The position numbers and the translations under genes were made by a program. Below are positions 15,390 to 24,027 of a stretch of 54,964 nucleotides of DNA, piece after piece; the stretch's first letter is position 1; each line of letters begins with the position of its first letter. The notes below the pieces were generated by a model that saw only the letters and a list, made by a program, of their open reading frames with translations, had not been told where the DNA came from and made no database searches. The stretch is from an uncultured Phycisphaerales bacterium (lineage in GTDB: Bacteria > Planctomycetota > Phycisphaerae > WQYP01): contig CAIPTQ010000122.1 in the NCBI GenBank assembly GCA_903868035.1, positions 1 through 54,964 on the forward strand, written 5' to 3'.

Positions 15390-17900
15390 TCACATCCGAT
15401 GCTCGCCCGGCATTTCATCCGGCACGCCGTCGTCGTCGGATTCATCAAAATGCGTTGAGACCTGCTGGGCGAAGCCGGCATTCACACCGGTGCCGGTGCG
15501 GCCGCCGGTGGAGCCGTCGGTGCCGTCGCCGCCGAGGTGCTGGGCGCTTTCGGCCTTCATGATTTCCCACTGTTCCTTGGTGATCACGATCTCGGAGGCC
15601 ATCGAGCCTTTGTACGCCCCCACGATGCCCGTGCGGCGCATCTGGTCGATCAGGCGGCTGGCCCGGCTGTAGCCGATGTTCAGCCGGCGCTGCACCAGCG
15701 AGACGCTGCCCCGGCCGGTTTCGATCATGATGTCCACGGCATCGTTGTACAGCGGATCCTTCTCCTCGCCCTCGGCCAGGCCCTGCGAAGTGCCAAGCTG
15801 CATCAGTTCGGGATGGAACTCCGGCTCGGCGATCTGCTTGAGGAACTTGCTGACGTTCTTGATTTCCTTGTCGTCCACGAACGCCCCCTGCGCCCGGCAC
15901 AGGCCCGCGCCGGTGGGCTTGAGCATGAGCATGTCGCCCTGGCCCAGCAGCAGTTCCCCGCCGCTCTGGTCGAGCATGATGCGGCTGTCGAGACGGCTGC
16001 GCACCTGGAAGCAGATGCGGCCGGGCATGTTGGACTTGATCAGGCCGGTGACCACCTGGGCCTCGGGGCGCTGCGTGGCCAGGATCAGGTGGATGCCCAC
16101 CGCCCGGGCCTTCTGGGCGATGCGGACGATGTGGCCTTCAACTTCCTTGCTGGTCATCATCAGGTCGGCCAGCTCGTCGATGATGATGATGATGTAGGGC
16201 ATGTGGAACTGGACCTTGGCCTGGTCCTCCTCGGTGTGGGCGTTGAAGCGCTCGATGATCTCCAGCTTGGTGAGCTTGTTGTATTCCTTGATGTGGCGGA
16301 CGTTGGCCTCGGACATGGTCTCATAGCGCTCGTCCATTTTCTGCGTGGCCCATTCCAGGATGCTTTCGGCCTTGGACATGTCGTCGATGATGGGGGCCAT
16401 GAGGTGGGGGATGGATTTGTAGTCCTGCATTTCGACCATCTTGGGATCGACCAGGATGAGCTTCACGTGGTCCGGCCGCTGCGTGAGCAGGAGGGTCATG
16501 ATGATCGAGTTGATGCACACGGACTTGCCCGAGCCGGTGGTGCCGGCGATGAGCAGGTGGGGGATTTTGGTGAGGTCCTCGATCAGTGGCGTGCCGGAGG
16601 CGTCCTTGCCGATGCACATGGGGAGGGCCATTTTGGCGATGCGGTCGTGGCCGATCTGGAAGAGGTCTTTCAGGCGGACGCGTTCGCGGTCCATGTTGGG
16701 GACTTCGATGCCCATGGTGGATTTGCCGGGGATGTTGTCGATGATGCGGACGGGGGGCGATTTGAGGGCGCGGGCGATGTCCTTGGCGAGGGCGGCAACC
16801 TGGGAGGATTTGACGCCGGGGGAGAGGCTGAGTTCGTAGAGGGTGACGACGGGGCCGGTGTCGATGGCCTCGACCTTGGCGTCGATGCTGAAGGAGGTCA
16901 GTGTGGCTTCCAGGACTTTGGCCTTCTCGCGGACGCGTTGTTCCTGGCCGTTGGTGTCGACGGGTTCGGGTTCATCCAGGAGGTCCAGGCCGGGGAGGCG
17001 GTAGTTGCCGAGATCTTGTTTGATGGAGGCGGGGGGTATGGGCCGGAAGGGGAGGGTGGGGCCTTTGGGCGCGACGGGCTTGCGGACGATGACTTCGTCC
17101 TCATCCACCGGGATGGCGGGTACGATGACGGCACCGTCGCGAACCGCGGGCATCGGTTGGTCCTGCGTAAGCGTGTCAATGGGTTCCATCAGGGCGATGG
17201 CGGATGGGCCGGGGGCTTCGGGGGTGGTTTCGCCGGGGAGGGGATTTTGGCGGCGGGCTTTTTTGGCCCGCTGGTTGCGGGCCAGCGATTCGACCATGCT
17301 GCGGAGTCCGCCCCACACGCCCCCGGCGGCACCGGCGGCGGCGCTGGCGACTTGCTCGGTGGGCATGCGTTTGCCGATCCAAAGCATTTTGGCGGGCAGG
17401 CCCAGGACGATTTCGTCGGCCACCAGCAGGCCGCCGACGACCAGGGACGAGAAGGCGATGAGCCAGGCGCCGAACTTGAAGTAAACGAAGAGGAGCGTTC
17501 CCAGGGCGACGCCCAGCATGCCGCCGGCGTCGGGACTGGTGGAACACATGTTGAAGAGTGTGGAGACGACGGCCACGAGCATGGCGCTGCCGATGATGCG
17601 CAGGGGGAGCTGGGTGATGGCCTTGCCCCGGGTCCACAGGACCAGGGCGACGCCCAGCAGCGCGATGGCCACGAAGATGCCCGGGCCGGTGCCGGTGAGG
17701 GCGGCCTCGGCCAGGCGCGCGCCGAAGGCCCCGCACCAGTTGTGATAGGCGATGGCGCCGTTGTGGTATTTGGTGGCCGAATCGCCGGGGCTGTAGGAGA
17801 CGCACGCCAGGGCGAACAGGAGGTAGAAGACCCAGACGAACATGCAGGCGATGACCCGCACGACGGCGGCCTTGTTGGGGTTGGTTGACTTCCGTGCCAT
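15390..17900 (-). CDS. ftsK: DNA translocase FtsK
   Basis: An 836-residue membrane-anchored hexameric DNA pump that clears chromosome ends from the division septum and activates dif recombination. The N-terminal ~180 residues hold about four membrane helices (ACMFVWVFYLLFALACVSYS first), then comes a proline-rich linker (about 185-320). The motor alpha part runs from VRLKDLFQIG, Walker A is IAGTTGSGKSVCINSI (about residue 440), and Walker B is YIIIIIDELADLMM. The gamma winged helix is GRGSVSLVQRRLNIGYSRAS near residue 770. An SD-like AAGGAATAACA precedes ATG 17900. It lies 12 bp downstream of dut, probably as one transcript. The short acidic C-terminal tail after the gamma domain is unusual but not diagnostic. 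Confidence 0.97.
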   Translation of the reverse strand: MARKSTNPNKAAVVRVIACMFVWVFYLLFALACVSYSPGDSATKYHNGAIAYHNWCGAFGARLAEAALTGTGPGIFVAIALLGVALVLWTRGKAITQLPLRIIGSAMLVAVVSTLFNMCSTSPDAGGMLGVALGTLLFVYFKFGAWLIAFSSLVVGGLLVADEIVLGLPAKMLWIGKRMPTEQVASAAAGAAGGVWGGLRSMVESLARNQRAKKARRQNPLPGETTPEAPGPSAIALMEPIDTLTQDQPMPAVRDGAVIVPAIPVDEDEVIVRKPVAPKGPTLPFRPIPPASIKQDLGNYRLPGLDLLDEPEPVDTNGQEQRVREKAKVLEATLTSFSIDAKVEAIDTGPVVTLYELSLSPGVKSSQVAALAKDIARALKSPPVRIIDNIPGKSTMGIEVPNMDRERVRLKDLFQIGHDRIAKMALPMCIGKDASGTPLIEDLTKIPHLLIAGTTGSGKSVCINSIIMTLLLTQRPDHVKLILVDPKMVEMQDYKSIPHLMAPIIDDMSKAESILEWATQKMDERYETMSEANVRHIKEYNKLTKLEIIERFNAHTEEDQAKVQFHMPYIIIIIDELADLMMTSKEVEGHIVRIAQKARAVGIHLILATQRPEAQVVTGLIKSNMPGRICFQVRSRLDSRIMLDQSGGELLLGQGDMLMLKPTGAGLCRAQGAFVDDKEIKNVSKFLKQIAEPEFHPELMQLGTSQGLAEGEEKDPLYNDAVDIMIETGRGSVSLVQRRLNIGYSRASRLIDQMRRTGIVGAYKGSMASEIVITKEQWEIMKAESAQHLGGDGTDGSTGGRTGTGVNAGFAQQVSTHFDESDDDGVPDEMPGEHRM

Positions 17901-17912
17901 TGTTATTCCTTA

Positions 17913-18380
17913 CTAAATGCCCGTGCTGCCGAAGCCTCCGGCGCCGCGCTCACTGCTGGGCAGGTGTTGGGCATCGGGCACCTCTTGCCAGGCGGCGGTT
18001 TCATGCCGGGCGATGACCATCTGGGCGACGCGCATGCCACGGGCGATGGTGATCGGCTCGCTCCCCAGGTTGACCAGGAGAACTTTCACCTCGCCGCGGT
18101 AGTCGGCGTCGATGGTTCCCGGGGCGTTGGGGACCGAGAGTCCCTGTTTGAAAGCCAGGCCGCTGCGCGGGCGAATCTGGGCCTCGTAGCCGGTGGGGAG
18201 GGCCATCACGAAGCCGCAGGGACAAGCGGCGCGTTCCATGGGCTTGAGGACCAGGGGTGCGTCGTCGGGTACGGCGGCCAGGAGGTCCATGCCGGCGGCA
18301 TGGGGCGTTTGATACGCCGGCGCGGCCAGACCGCGACCGTGGGGCAGCCAGGCTATCGCTATATTTATCGGCTGTTGCAT
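17913..18380 (-). CDS. dut: dUTP diphosphatase
   Basis: A 155-residue trimeric dUTPase that removes dUTP and supplies dUMP for thymidylate synthesis. The five family motifs are present: AGMDLLAAV (I, usually AGYDL), [12 protein letters not shown] (II), [16 protein letters not shown] (III, with the catalytic Asp), [11 protein letters not shown] (IV) and [13 protein letters not shown] (V, the phosphate-binding tail). The length is normal. It sits 12 bp upstream of ftsK on the same strand. Confidence 0.96.
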   Translation of the reverse strand: MQQPINIAIAWLPHGRGLAAPAYQTPHAAGMDLLAAVPDDAPLVLKPMERAACPCGFVMALPTGYEAQIRPRSGLAFKQGLSVPNAPGTIDADYRGEVKVLLVNLGSEPITIARGMRVAQMVIARHETAAWQEVPDAQHLPSSERGAGGFGSTGI

Positions 18381-18493
18381 GGGGATTCCTCGACAGGTTT
18401 GTGAATCATAAAGCGCGTCATAACCGTTTTCGTGACAATGGCTTAGACCATTTCCTTGAGATCAGGTAAATGGTCCAGACTCCGCACGACGAG

Positions 18494-18537
18494 CAATGGG
18501 AATTATTAGTGGCCCATTGAGCAATTGCGAATATGAT
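18494..18537 (+). promoter_or_regulatory. Inverted repeat and -10 box before a CxxC protein
   Basis: CAATGGG (18494-18500) and CCCATTG (18513-18519) form an inverted repeat, followed by TATGAT (18532-18537) ending 8 nt before ATG 18546. A -35 box is not clear. Upstream, at about 18450, GACCATTT and AAATGGTC (about 13-nt loop) form another hairpin. Confidence 0.35.
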
Positions 18538-18545
18538 ATCTGATC

Positions 18546-18860
18546 ATGCATCCTGAGTCGCAATCATCGCACAAAAACGCAGACTCCGCCCCCGCCATTT
18601 GTCGGCGCTGCGGGGCGCTGCTCACTCCGGGGCGGGGGGATTTTTATGTGGTGGAGATTCAGGCGTATGCGGAAAACAGCCCGCCGGTGATCACCGCGGA
18701 GGATTTGGCCAAGGACCATGGGGCGGAAATGGCGCGTCTGGCGGAGGAGATGAAGGAAATGTCCGCCCAGGAAATGATGGACATGGTACACGTGCGGATG
18801 AGTTTTTTCCTGTGCCGGGCGTGCTACAAGGGGTGGATTGAGAATCCCACAGGGGAGTGA
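18546..18860 (+). CDS. Small CxxC...CxxC protein, unknown function
   Basis: A 104-residue protein with two Cys pairs, ICRRCGALL near residue 19 and FLCRACYKGW near residue 92, likely joining in one four-Cys zinc site. The middle is acidic and helical (EDLAKDHGAEMARLAEEMKE, then AQEMMDMVHV). No family is recognised. It is a free-standing gene with an apparent leaderless start. Confidence 0.7.
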   Translation: MHPESQSSHKNADSAPAICRRCGALLTPGRGDFYVVEIQAYAENSPPVITAEDLAKDHGAEMARLAEEMKEMSAQEMMDMVHVRMSFFLCRACYKGWIENPTGE

Positions 18861-18903
18861 TCGGGAACATGACTGATTTTGCGGCACAGGGAATCGAGCG
18901 CGT

Positions 18904-18931
18904 AAGCCCAAGGATTGCAATCCATGGGCTT
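18904..18931. repeat. Family A palindrome, degenerate copy
   Basis: AAGCCCAAGGATTGCAATCC followed by ATGGGCTT. It is the family centred on GGATTGCAATCC, with a mismatch in each outer arm. It lies in the 100-bp gap between the CxxC gene and the end of prs. Confidence 0.8.
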
Positions 18932-18960
18932 GAATGTGCAGGACGCGCGTGACGTCCGCC

Positions 18961-19938
18961 TTACCGCTTGCCCCCGCCCCCGCCTTTGAGCACGGCACTC
19001 ACGGACTGATTCAAATGGATCCGCTTGATCGCCTCCCCCATCAGCGGGGCCACCGAAAGCACGGTGAGCCGGTCTTTGATCGGGGCCAGCCGTGCGCACG
19101 CGGGAATGGTGTCGGTGATGATGATGCTCTCGATGGGGGCTTTGACCATGCGCTCGATGGCCTGGCCGGCAAAAACGCCGTGGGTCGCGGCGACGTAGAT
19201 GCGGCCCGCGCCGTGGTCCTTGAGGATTTTCGTGGCCTCGGCAATCGTGCCGCCGGTGGTGATCATGTCGTCGATCATCAAAATCGTCTTGCCTTCGACA
19301 TCGCCGACGATGTTGGCCGCGCTGACTTCGCTGCCCGACTTGCGGCGCTTGTCGATGAACGCCAGGTCCGCGTTGAGCTGCTCGGCATAGAACGAGGCCG
19401 CCTTGAGATTGCCCGGGTCCGGCGAGACGATCGCCACCTTGCCCATCTCCGCGGCGGTTTCGGCAAAATGCTTGGACAGCACCGGGCTCGCCTGCAGGTG
19501 ATCCGTCGGAATGTCGAAGAACCCCTGCACCTGCGCGGCATGCAAATCCATCGCGATCACGCGGTCGGCGCCGGCGGCGGTGATGAGGTTGGCGACGAGT
19601 TTGGCGGTGATGGGCGTGCGCCCTTCGGACTTGCGGTCCTGCCGGGCGTAGCCGAAGTAGGGCAGCACCGCCGTGATGCGCTGGGCGCTGGCGCGCTTCA
19701 GGCAGTCGATCCAGATGAGCAGTTCCATCAGGTTTTCGTTGACGGGCGTGCAGGTGGACTGGATGACGAAGCAGTCGCGGCCGCGGACATCCTCGTCGAG
19801 CTTGACGAGCAATTCGCCGTCGGGGAAGACGGTCACCGCGGCCTTGCCGGCGGGGATGCCGATGTGCTGGCAGACGGCGGTGGTGAAGTCCTTGTTGGCG
19901 CTGCCGGCAAAAATTTTCAATTCATCGGGAAGGTTCAT
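18961..19938 (-). CDS. prs: Ribose-phosphate pyrophosphokinase
   Basis: A 325-residue PRPP synthetase (ribose 5-phosphate plus ATP to PRPP and AMP), which feeds nucleotide, His and Trp synthesis. LKIFAGSANKDFTTAV begins the fold, FPDGELLVKL and YFGYARQDRKSEGRTPI form the ATP site, AMDLHAAQVQGFFDIP is conserved, and MIDDMITTGGTIAEA is the PRPP-binding loop. The internal ATG at 19938 (MNLPDELKIF) is preferred over 19959; the longer form adds MTTHGVL from the repeat-rich spacer. The C-terminus ends in a short glycine-rich tail. It lies downstream of the glmU-like gene across a repeat array and may be read with it, as glmU-prs pairs are common in bacteria. Confidence 0.96.
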   Translation of the reverse strand: MNLPDELKIFAGSANKDFTTAVCQHIGIPAGKAAVTVFPDGELLVKLDEDVRGRDCFVIQSTCTPVNENLMELLIWIDCLKRASAQRITAVLPYFGYARQDRKSEGRTPITAKLVANLITAAGADRVIAMDLHAAQVQGFFDIPTDHLQASPVLSKHFAETAAEMGKVAIVSPDPGNLKAASFYAEQLNADLAFIDKRRKSGSEVSAANIVGDVEGKTILMIDDMITTGGTIAEATKILKDHGAGRIYVAATHGVFAGQAIERMVKAPIESIIITDTIPACARLAPIKDRLTVLSVAPLMGEAIKRIHLNQSVSAVLKGGGGGKR

Positions 19939-19954
19939 GAGGACTCCGTGAGTG

Positions 19955-20051
19955 GTCAAGTGGTTAAATGGTTAAATTGTTAAGCGGTTAAATGGGCATG
20001 CGGTCAGGTGGGTGACAGACCACTTAACCATTTAACGATTTAACCACTTAA
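19955..20051. repeat. Family F repeat array (GGTTAAATGG type)
   Basis: AAGTGGTTAAATGGTTAAAT units on the left face their inverse (ACCACTTAACCATTTAACGA and onward) on the right, making a large imperfect inverted repeat between glmU and prs. The right end provides the TAA stop of the glmU-like gene at 20048-20050. Confidence 0.75.
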
Positions 20052-21010
20052 CCCTTTGCCGGCGGGATAACCGTACCCGCGGAAATGCGGGTGCCGGCTG
20101 GGATTTTCGCACCTGCGCCGATCCAGGTGAACGGCTCGACGACGGTATCTTGGCCGATGCTGGCTCCGAATTCAATCCAGGTGTTTTCGGGGGAGACCAG
20201 GGTGACGCCGCCATCCATATGGTGCCGCTGGATTCGCCTTTGCATGACGCGCGACACGTCCGCCAGTTCGGCGCGGGTGTTGATCGACAGCACATCCTCC
20301 GGCGGCACCGACGGCACGGCCTCCAGCCGCCGGCCCATTTTTTGGAGGATCGCCAGCGTGTCGGTGAGGTAATACTCCCCCTTCTTGTTGTTGGGCTGCA
20401 CCTGGGCCAGCGACTCGAAGAGGTCGGCGGTGCGGAACATCCAGTACGTGGGATTGACCTCCATGATCGCCCGTTGCTCGGGCGTGGCGTCGCCATGTTC
20501 GACGATGCCCGTCACCGCGCCGCCGGCATCGCGCACGATGCGGCCGTAGCCGGCGGGATTCTCCAGCACGCTGGTGGCCAGGGTGACGGCGGCCTGCGTG
20601 GCGATGTGCTTTTCAGCCAGGGCCGATAGGGTGCTGCCGCGGATGAGCGGGCCGTCGCCGCCGAGGACGAAGGTGTGGGAGTTGAGTGATGAGGGATGGG
20701 CGGAGGGGGCGGGCAGGTCGCCGTTCTGTTGCAGGGCGTGCTGGCAGACGAGCACGGCATGGCCGGTGCCTTTCTGCTGTTCCTGGACGACCCAGGTGAT
20801 GTCAGGTTCATCCTGGTAGGCGTCGATGATGCGCTGGCGGTCGTGGCCGATGACCAGGTAGAGCCGTGTGACGCCGACCTCCCGGCAGGCGTCAAGCACG
20901 TACGAGAGCATGGGGCGGCCGCAGATTTCGTGCATGACCTTGACGCGCTCGGACTTCATGCGCGTGGCCTTGCCGGCGGCGAGGATGATGGCGGAGAGGC
21001 GGGGGGGCAT
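20048..21010 (-). CDS. Short GlmU-like uridylyltransferase
   Basis: A 320-residue protein matching the N-terminal uridylyltransferase of GlmU (UDP-GlcNAc synthesis for peptidoglycan and LPS). SAIILAAGKATRMKSERVKV is the nucleotide-binding loop (usually LAAGxGTRM-x-S-x-x-P-K), GRPMLSYVLDAC follows, and GTGHAVLV contacts the base. Only the first rungs of the left-handed beta helix follow (VSPENTWIEFGASIGQDTVV, then IGAGAKIPAGTRISAG), so the acetyltransferase domain of bifunctional GlmU (about 450 residues) is absent. AAGGAG before ATG 21010 fixes the start, and an upstream in-frame ATG is ignored. Its stop codon lies in the family F repeat. Confidence 0.88.
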   Translation of the reverse strand: MPPRLSAIILAAGKATRMKSERVKVMHEICGRPMLSYVLDACREVGVTRLYLVIGHDRQRIIDAYQDEPDITWVVQEQQKGTGHAVLVCQHALQQNGDLPAPSAHPSSLNSHTFVLGGDGPLIRGSTLSALAEKHIATQAAVTLATSVLENPAGYGRIVRDAGGAVTGIVEHGDATPEQRAIMEVNPTYWMFRTADLFESLAQVQPNNKKGEYYLTDTLAILQKMGRRLEAVPSVPPEDVLSINTRAELADVSRVMQRRIQRHHMDGGVTLVSPENTWIEFGASIGQDTVVEPFTWIGAGAKIPAGTRISAGTVIPPAKG

Positions 21011-21094
21011 TACAACTCCTTTTGCGGGGAGTGTAATGGAGGGGGCGGAGGGAAGGAAGTCTGATATCATCAGGTAGCGTAATTCGAGGTAAGT

Positions 21095-21259
21095 ATGGCC
21101 AATAAGAAACAAAGCAGTGTCAAGTCCCGTCGTCTACCGCCCCCGCGCCTATCCGACAAAGCACTCAAGGTGCTGCGGGAATGGGCGTGCGAAGATCGGA
21201 TCCCGCGACGCTGGGTGAATGGCAAAGCTGATCCAACGATAAGTGATAACTCAAACTGA
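21095..21259 (+). CDS. Possible small basic protein
   Basis: An open frame of 54 codons, MANKKQSSVKSRRLPPPRLS to the stop at 21257-21259, preceded by GAGG at 21087-21090. It is basic at the N-terminus and ends LREWACEDRIPRRWVNGKAD and onward. No family is recognised. Around it, from 21010 to 21485, no other gene is seen. Downstream are GC-rich hairpins (GCGGCGAAGCCGC at 21271, GGGGCGAAGCCCC at 21339). Confidence 0.3.
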   Translation: MANKKQSSVKSRRLPPPRLSDKALKVLREWACEDRIPRRWVNGKADPTISDNSN

Positions 21260-21484
21260 GCGTTTATTAGCGGCGAAGCCGCGGCAGTCAATAGCGGCAA
21301 CCATGAGGTTGCTGTCATCGGCCATTTCGCGTTGGTAAGGGGCGAAGCCCCGACACTTTATGCGATGAAGCCACGTCAGGCCTTCTTCACGCGCGAGCTA
21401 TCGGGGGATTACACAGGCGATGTGGATTCTGGAATCGGTGCGTGTTTTGGCGCGCCACGTTTTGCCGGGCGTTTCCACGCCGGG

Positions 21485-23008
21485 CTATGGTCTGGCTTTC
21501 AGCCACTCCCGCGCCTTGGCCACCGCAACATCGCGCTGGTCGACGGGGTCGTCGGGTTTGAGGCCGAAGTCCTGCCGGCCGACGCGGGCGGCGGTCAACG
21601 CGGCCAGGTCGCACAGGCGGAAGCCCGGCCAGGGGGGCGTGGGCAGGGCGGCGGGGTCGTCGATGTACTGGCGGCAGATTTGCAGGACGCGCGCGGGGGG
21701 CGAGAATTCGCTGTCGCCGGCCAGGAGCATGATGGCCTGGTAGAGTTTTTCATCGCGCGCGCTGGGCGGCTTGTCGGGGTTGGGGCGGGTTTCGGTGATG
21801 ATATCGAGCAGGAAGGTGAAATCCTCATTGGTGCCGGCGCGGAGCAGCAGCCCCTGCGCCTGGCGGTGGAGGGTGGTGTAGGGCGCTTCTTTGGGGATGT
21901 CCCGGGCGTCGCCGTCGCGGGCCAGAACCTTGCGCGCCCCCTCCACGGCGGACGCGGCCAGGGGATGATAGCGGTCCTTGACCATGTAATCGGCGATGTA
22001 CAGCGCGCCGGGTTTGCCGGTGCGGATGGTTTGCTGCTCCATGGAGATCATCATGGGCGAGCCTTCAAAGTTGTCGACCAGCGCCTTGGCGATGCCCCAG
22101 GTGTTGCTGAATTCTTCCTGGCGGGCGATGAGGAGCATGAGGATGCGTTCGCCCAGTTGGAACTTGGCGGACTTGCGCAGGCAGAGCGTGGCAAGGCGCA
22201 GCGAGGGGACGGCCGGGAGGACATCGGTGGGGGCGCGGGGGGCGGCGCCGGCTCCTCCGCCGTCGGCGACCATGCCATTGATGAGGGCGTCGAGGGTGGG
22301 CCGGGGCGTGCCGCTGGCGATGTAGGCGGCGGTGCCGATGGCGACCCAGCGGGTGTCTTCGCGGAGGTTGCTTTCGCCGATTTCGGCCCGGAAGAGTCCG
22401 AAGATGGGGTCGGCGGGCTGGTCGGCGCCGGCGACGGTGTTGAGGTAGGCCGCCGCGCGGGCCATGGTGGAAAAATCGCCATAGAGGCAGGCCCCGGCAA
22501 GTTCGCGGTAATAGAAGGCGACGGGGCCGGGGATGGTGGCGGGCCAGCCGGAGTTGATTTCCCGGGCGAGGGCGGGGGCGAACATGCCAGCATCCTCTTC
22601 GGAGACGAAGCGCCAGGTTTTCTCGGGGGTGAGCTTGAGGGGGAAGACGGCGACCTGGCCGGTTTGGAGGTTGGGGAACATGGGGCCGTCGGGGGGGATG
22701 TTGCCCTTGGCGGCGATGTAATCGACGACGGCCAGGCTCAGATCGGAGGTGGCGGCGCTGGCGGCATTGATGCCCCGCAACACGCGGATGGTGGCGCGTT
22801 TGTGGAGGATGGGCATTTTCCAGGTGTCGGATTGCTCCTCACTGATGTCCTCGATTTTGAGGACCTCACCGACGATGAGGACGTCGGCTTTTTTGGCCAT
22901 GCCGGTGATGGTCTCCGGGGTGACGGGCCGGGCGTGGGCGAAGGTGGCCAGCGCGAGGAGCGCGGCGGTGAAAACGAGGGGGGGGGCGAGGCAGGGGGTG
23001 ATACGCAT
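21485..23008 (-). CDS. Exported protein of unknown function
   Basis: A 507-residue protein with a signal peptide (ITPCLAPPLVFTAALLALAT, cleaving near FAHA). The mature N-terminus (ETITGMAKKADVLIVGEVLK) looks like a beta-sandwich region found in many planctomycete secreted proteins. The C-terminal two thirds are helical, with repeated leucine/alanine patterns suggestive of HEAT-like repeats (for example AASAVEGARKVLARDGDARD). CCGGAGG lies 5-6 bases before ATG 23008, and TATAAT on the minus strand (23052-23057) is a likely -10. No function can be assigned. Confidence 0.75.
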   Translation of the reverse strand: MRITPCLAPPLVFTAALLALATFAHARPVTPETITGMAKKADVLIVGEVLKIEDISEEQSDTWKMPILHKRATIRVLRGINAASAATSDLSLAVVDYIAAKGNIPPDGPMFPNLQTGQVAVFPLKLTPEKTWRFVSEEDAGMFAPALAREINSGWPATIPGPVAFYYRELAGACLYGDFSTMARAAAYLNTVAGADQPADPIFGLFRAEIGESNLREDTRWVAIGTAAYIASGTPRPTLDALINGMVADGGGAGAAPRAPTDVLPAVPSLRLATLCLRKSAKFQLGERILMLLIARQEEFSNTWGIAKALVDNFEGSPMMISMEQQTIRTGKPGALYIADYMVKDRYHPLAASAVEGARKVLARDGDARDIPKEAPYTTLHRQAQGLLLRAGTNEDFTFLLDIITETRPNPDKPPSARDEKLYQAIMLLAGDSEFSPPARVLQICRQYIDDPAALPTPPWPGFRLCDLAALTAARVGRQDFGLKPDDPVDQRDVAVAKAREWLKARP

Positions 23009-23087
23009 GAAGTCCTCCGGAGGAGCGGGAACGCCCGGTTGGGGTGGGGGCATTATACACGGGGGCGGCAAAGGCGCGGTCGTTGAC

Positions 23088-23244
23088 GGAACCCGTAGCG
23101 TCAGCGAGGGCGGAGTTGTGTGCCTACTGTTGTTTCGCGCAAGCGAGGGAGAGCTCATCGCATACGTGAGGCTTTGCATCGCCTGCGCGAGGCTACTGGG
23201 GGCGTTGGGCACGGCCCCTCCACCTCGCTGACGCTACGGGTTCC
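23088..23244. mobile_element. 157-bp element with 22-bp terminal inverted repeats (family C)
   Basis: The left end (23088-23109, starting GGAACCCGTAGCGTCAGCGA) and the right end (23223-23244) are perfect 22-bp inverted copies. The interior has no gene. A shorter relative lies at 47216-47305. The size and ends fit a miniature inverted-repeat element, although no transposase for it is in the window. Confidence 0.7.
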
Positions 23245-23313
23245 GTTGCCTATGTCATGCCCAAAGTAGTACACGCACGGGAGGGGGGGGTGTTTCAGGG
23301 GAGTTGGCCGTGT

Positions 23314-23319
23314 TAGAAT
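23314..23319 (+). promoter_or_regulatory. -10 box of trpF
   Basis: TAGAAT ends 6 nt before the trpF ATG at 23326. TGTTTC (23291-23296) is 17 bp upstream as a weak -35. A leaderless transcript is suggested. Confidence 0.4.
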
Positions 23320-23325
23320 CCGGGG

Positions 23326-24015
23326 ATGCGAACGCGGATCAAGATTTGCGGAATTACCCGGCCGGAGGATGCGGCGGTGGCGGCGGAGCTGGGGGTGGAT
23401 GCGATTGGGTTGAACTTCGTGGGGGGGCCGCGGCGGATTTCCACCGATATGGCATTTCAGATAACAAGAATTCTTGCTCCGTTTGTTTCTGCGGTTGCAC
23501 TGGTCAAAACTGACACGACACAATTTGCCGACGCCCTCGAATTGGCGCAGATTTTGGCAGTCTATCCGCGATTACCGATTTATACGTTTCAATTATATGG
23601 TGCAGGTCCGGAGCATTTTTTAGACCGCGACTACCATTTGCGTAAGTGGATGGTGTCGTCCATCTCCGATCGGGCATCATTTGTTGCGACCGTTTCCACG
23701 TTGTATGCGTGTAATCCAAATATGCCGGATGCGGTGGTGTTGGATGCAGCATCCACTACCAAACTCGGCGGAACGGGACGTGCATTTAATTGGGAGTGGA
23801 TCGCGGAAGCTCGTGCGGCAGGTGAACTCGCTCGTGTGCCGCCGATTATTTTGGCGGGGGGTCTCACGCCGGAAAACGTGGCCGAGGCGATTCGCATTGC
23901 CCATCCGTATGCCGTGGATGTGTCGTCGGGGGTGGAGGTGGCGGGGCAGCCGGGGATCAAGGATCCGGTGAAGATGCGGGATTTCATCCAGGCGGTGCGG
24001 GGAGCGGATGCTTGA
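23326..24015 (+). CDS. trpF: Phosphoribosylanthranilate isomerase
   Basis: A 229-residue TIM-barrel enzyme that isomerises phosphoribosylanthranilate in tryptophan synthesis. RIKICGITRPEDAAVAAELG carries the catalytic Cys (KICG), and AIGLNFVGGPRRIS is the usual A-D/x-x-G-F/L-x-F-x-x-x-S-P-R-x-I variant. VVLDAASTTKLGGTGRAFNW carries the second catalytic Asp and phosphate site. LAGGLTPENVAEAIR and AVDVSSGVEVAGQPGIKDP complete it. The middle third (about 23460-23800) is much poorer in GC than the two ends and departs from the family pattern LQLHG (FQLYGAG). It stands alone. Confidence 0.92.
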   Translation: MRTRIKICGITRPEDAAVAAELGVDAIGLNFVGGPRRISTDMAFQITRILAPFVSAVALVKTDTTQFADALELAQILAVYPRLPIYTFQLYGAGPEHFLDRDYHLRKWMVSSISDRASFVATVSTLYACNPNMPDAVVLDAASTTKLGGTGRAFNWEWIAEARAAGELARVPPIILAGGLTPENVAEAIRIAHPYAVDVSSGVEVAGQPGIKDPVKMRDFIQAVRGADA

Positions 24016-24027
24016 GAATTCTTCCGC

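Noticed and set aside
15537..17888. A very long open frame (783 codons) on the plus strand opposite ftsK
   Set aside because: ftsK carries all motor motifs on the minus strand; the antisense frame is rich in Gly/Asp/His/Val, has no domain and is typical of GC-rich antisense shadows.
21332..23086. A 584-codon plus-strand frame over the exported protein gene
   Set aside because: It is glycine/valine/aspartate-rich without any domain, while the minus strand has a signal peptide and Shine-Dalgarno.
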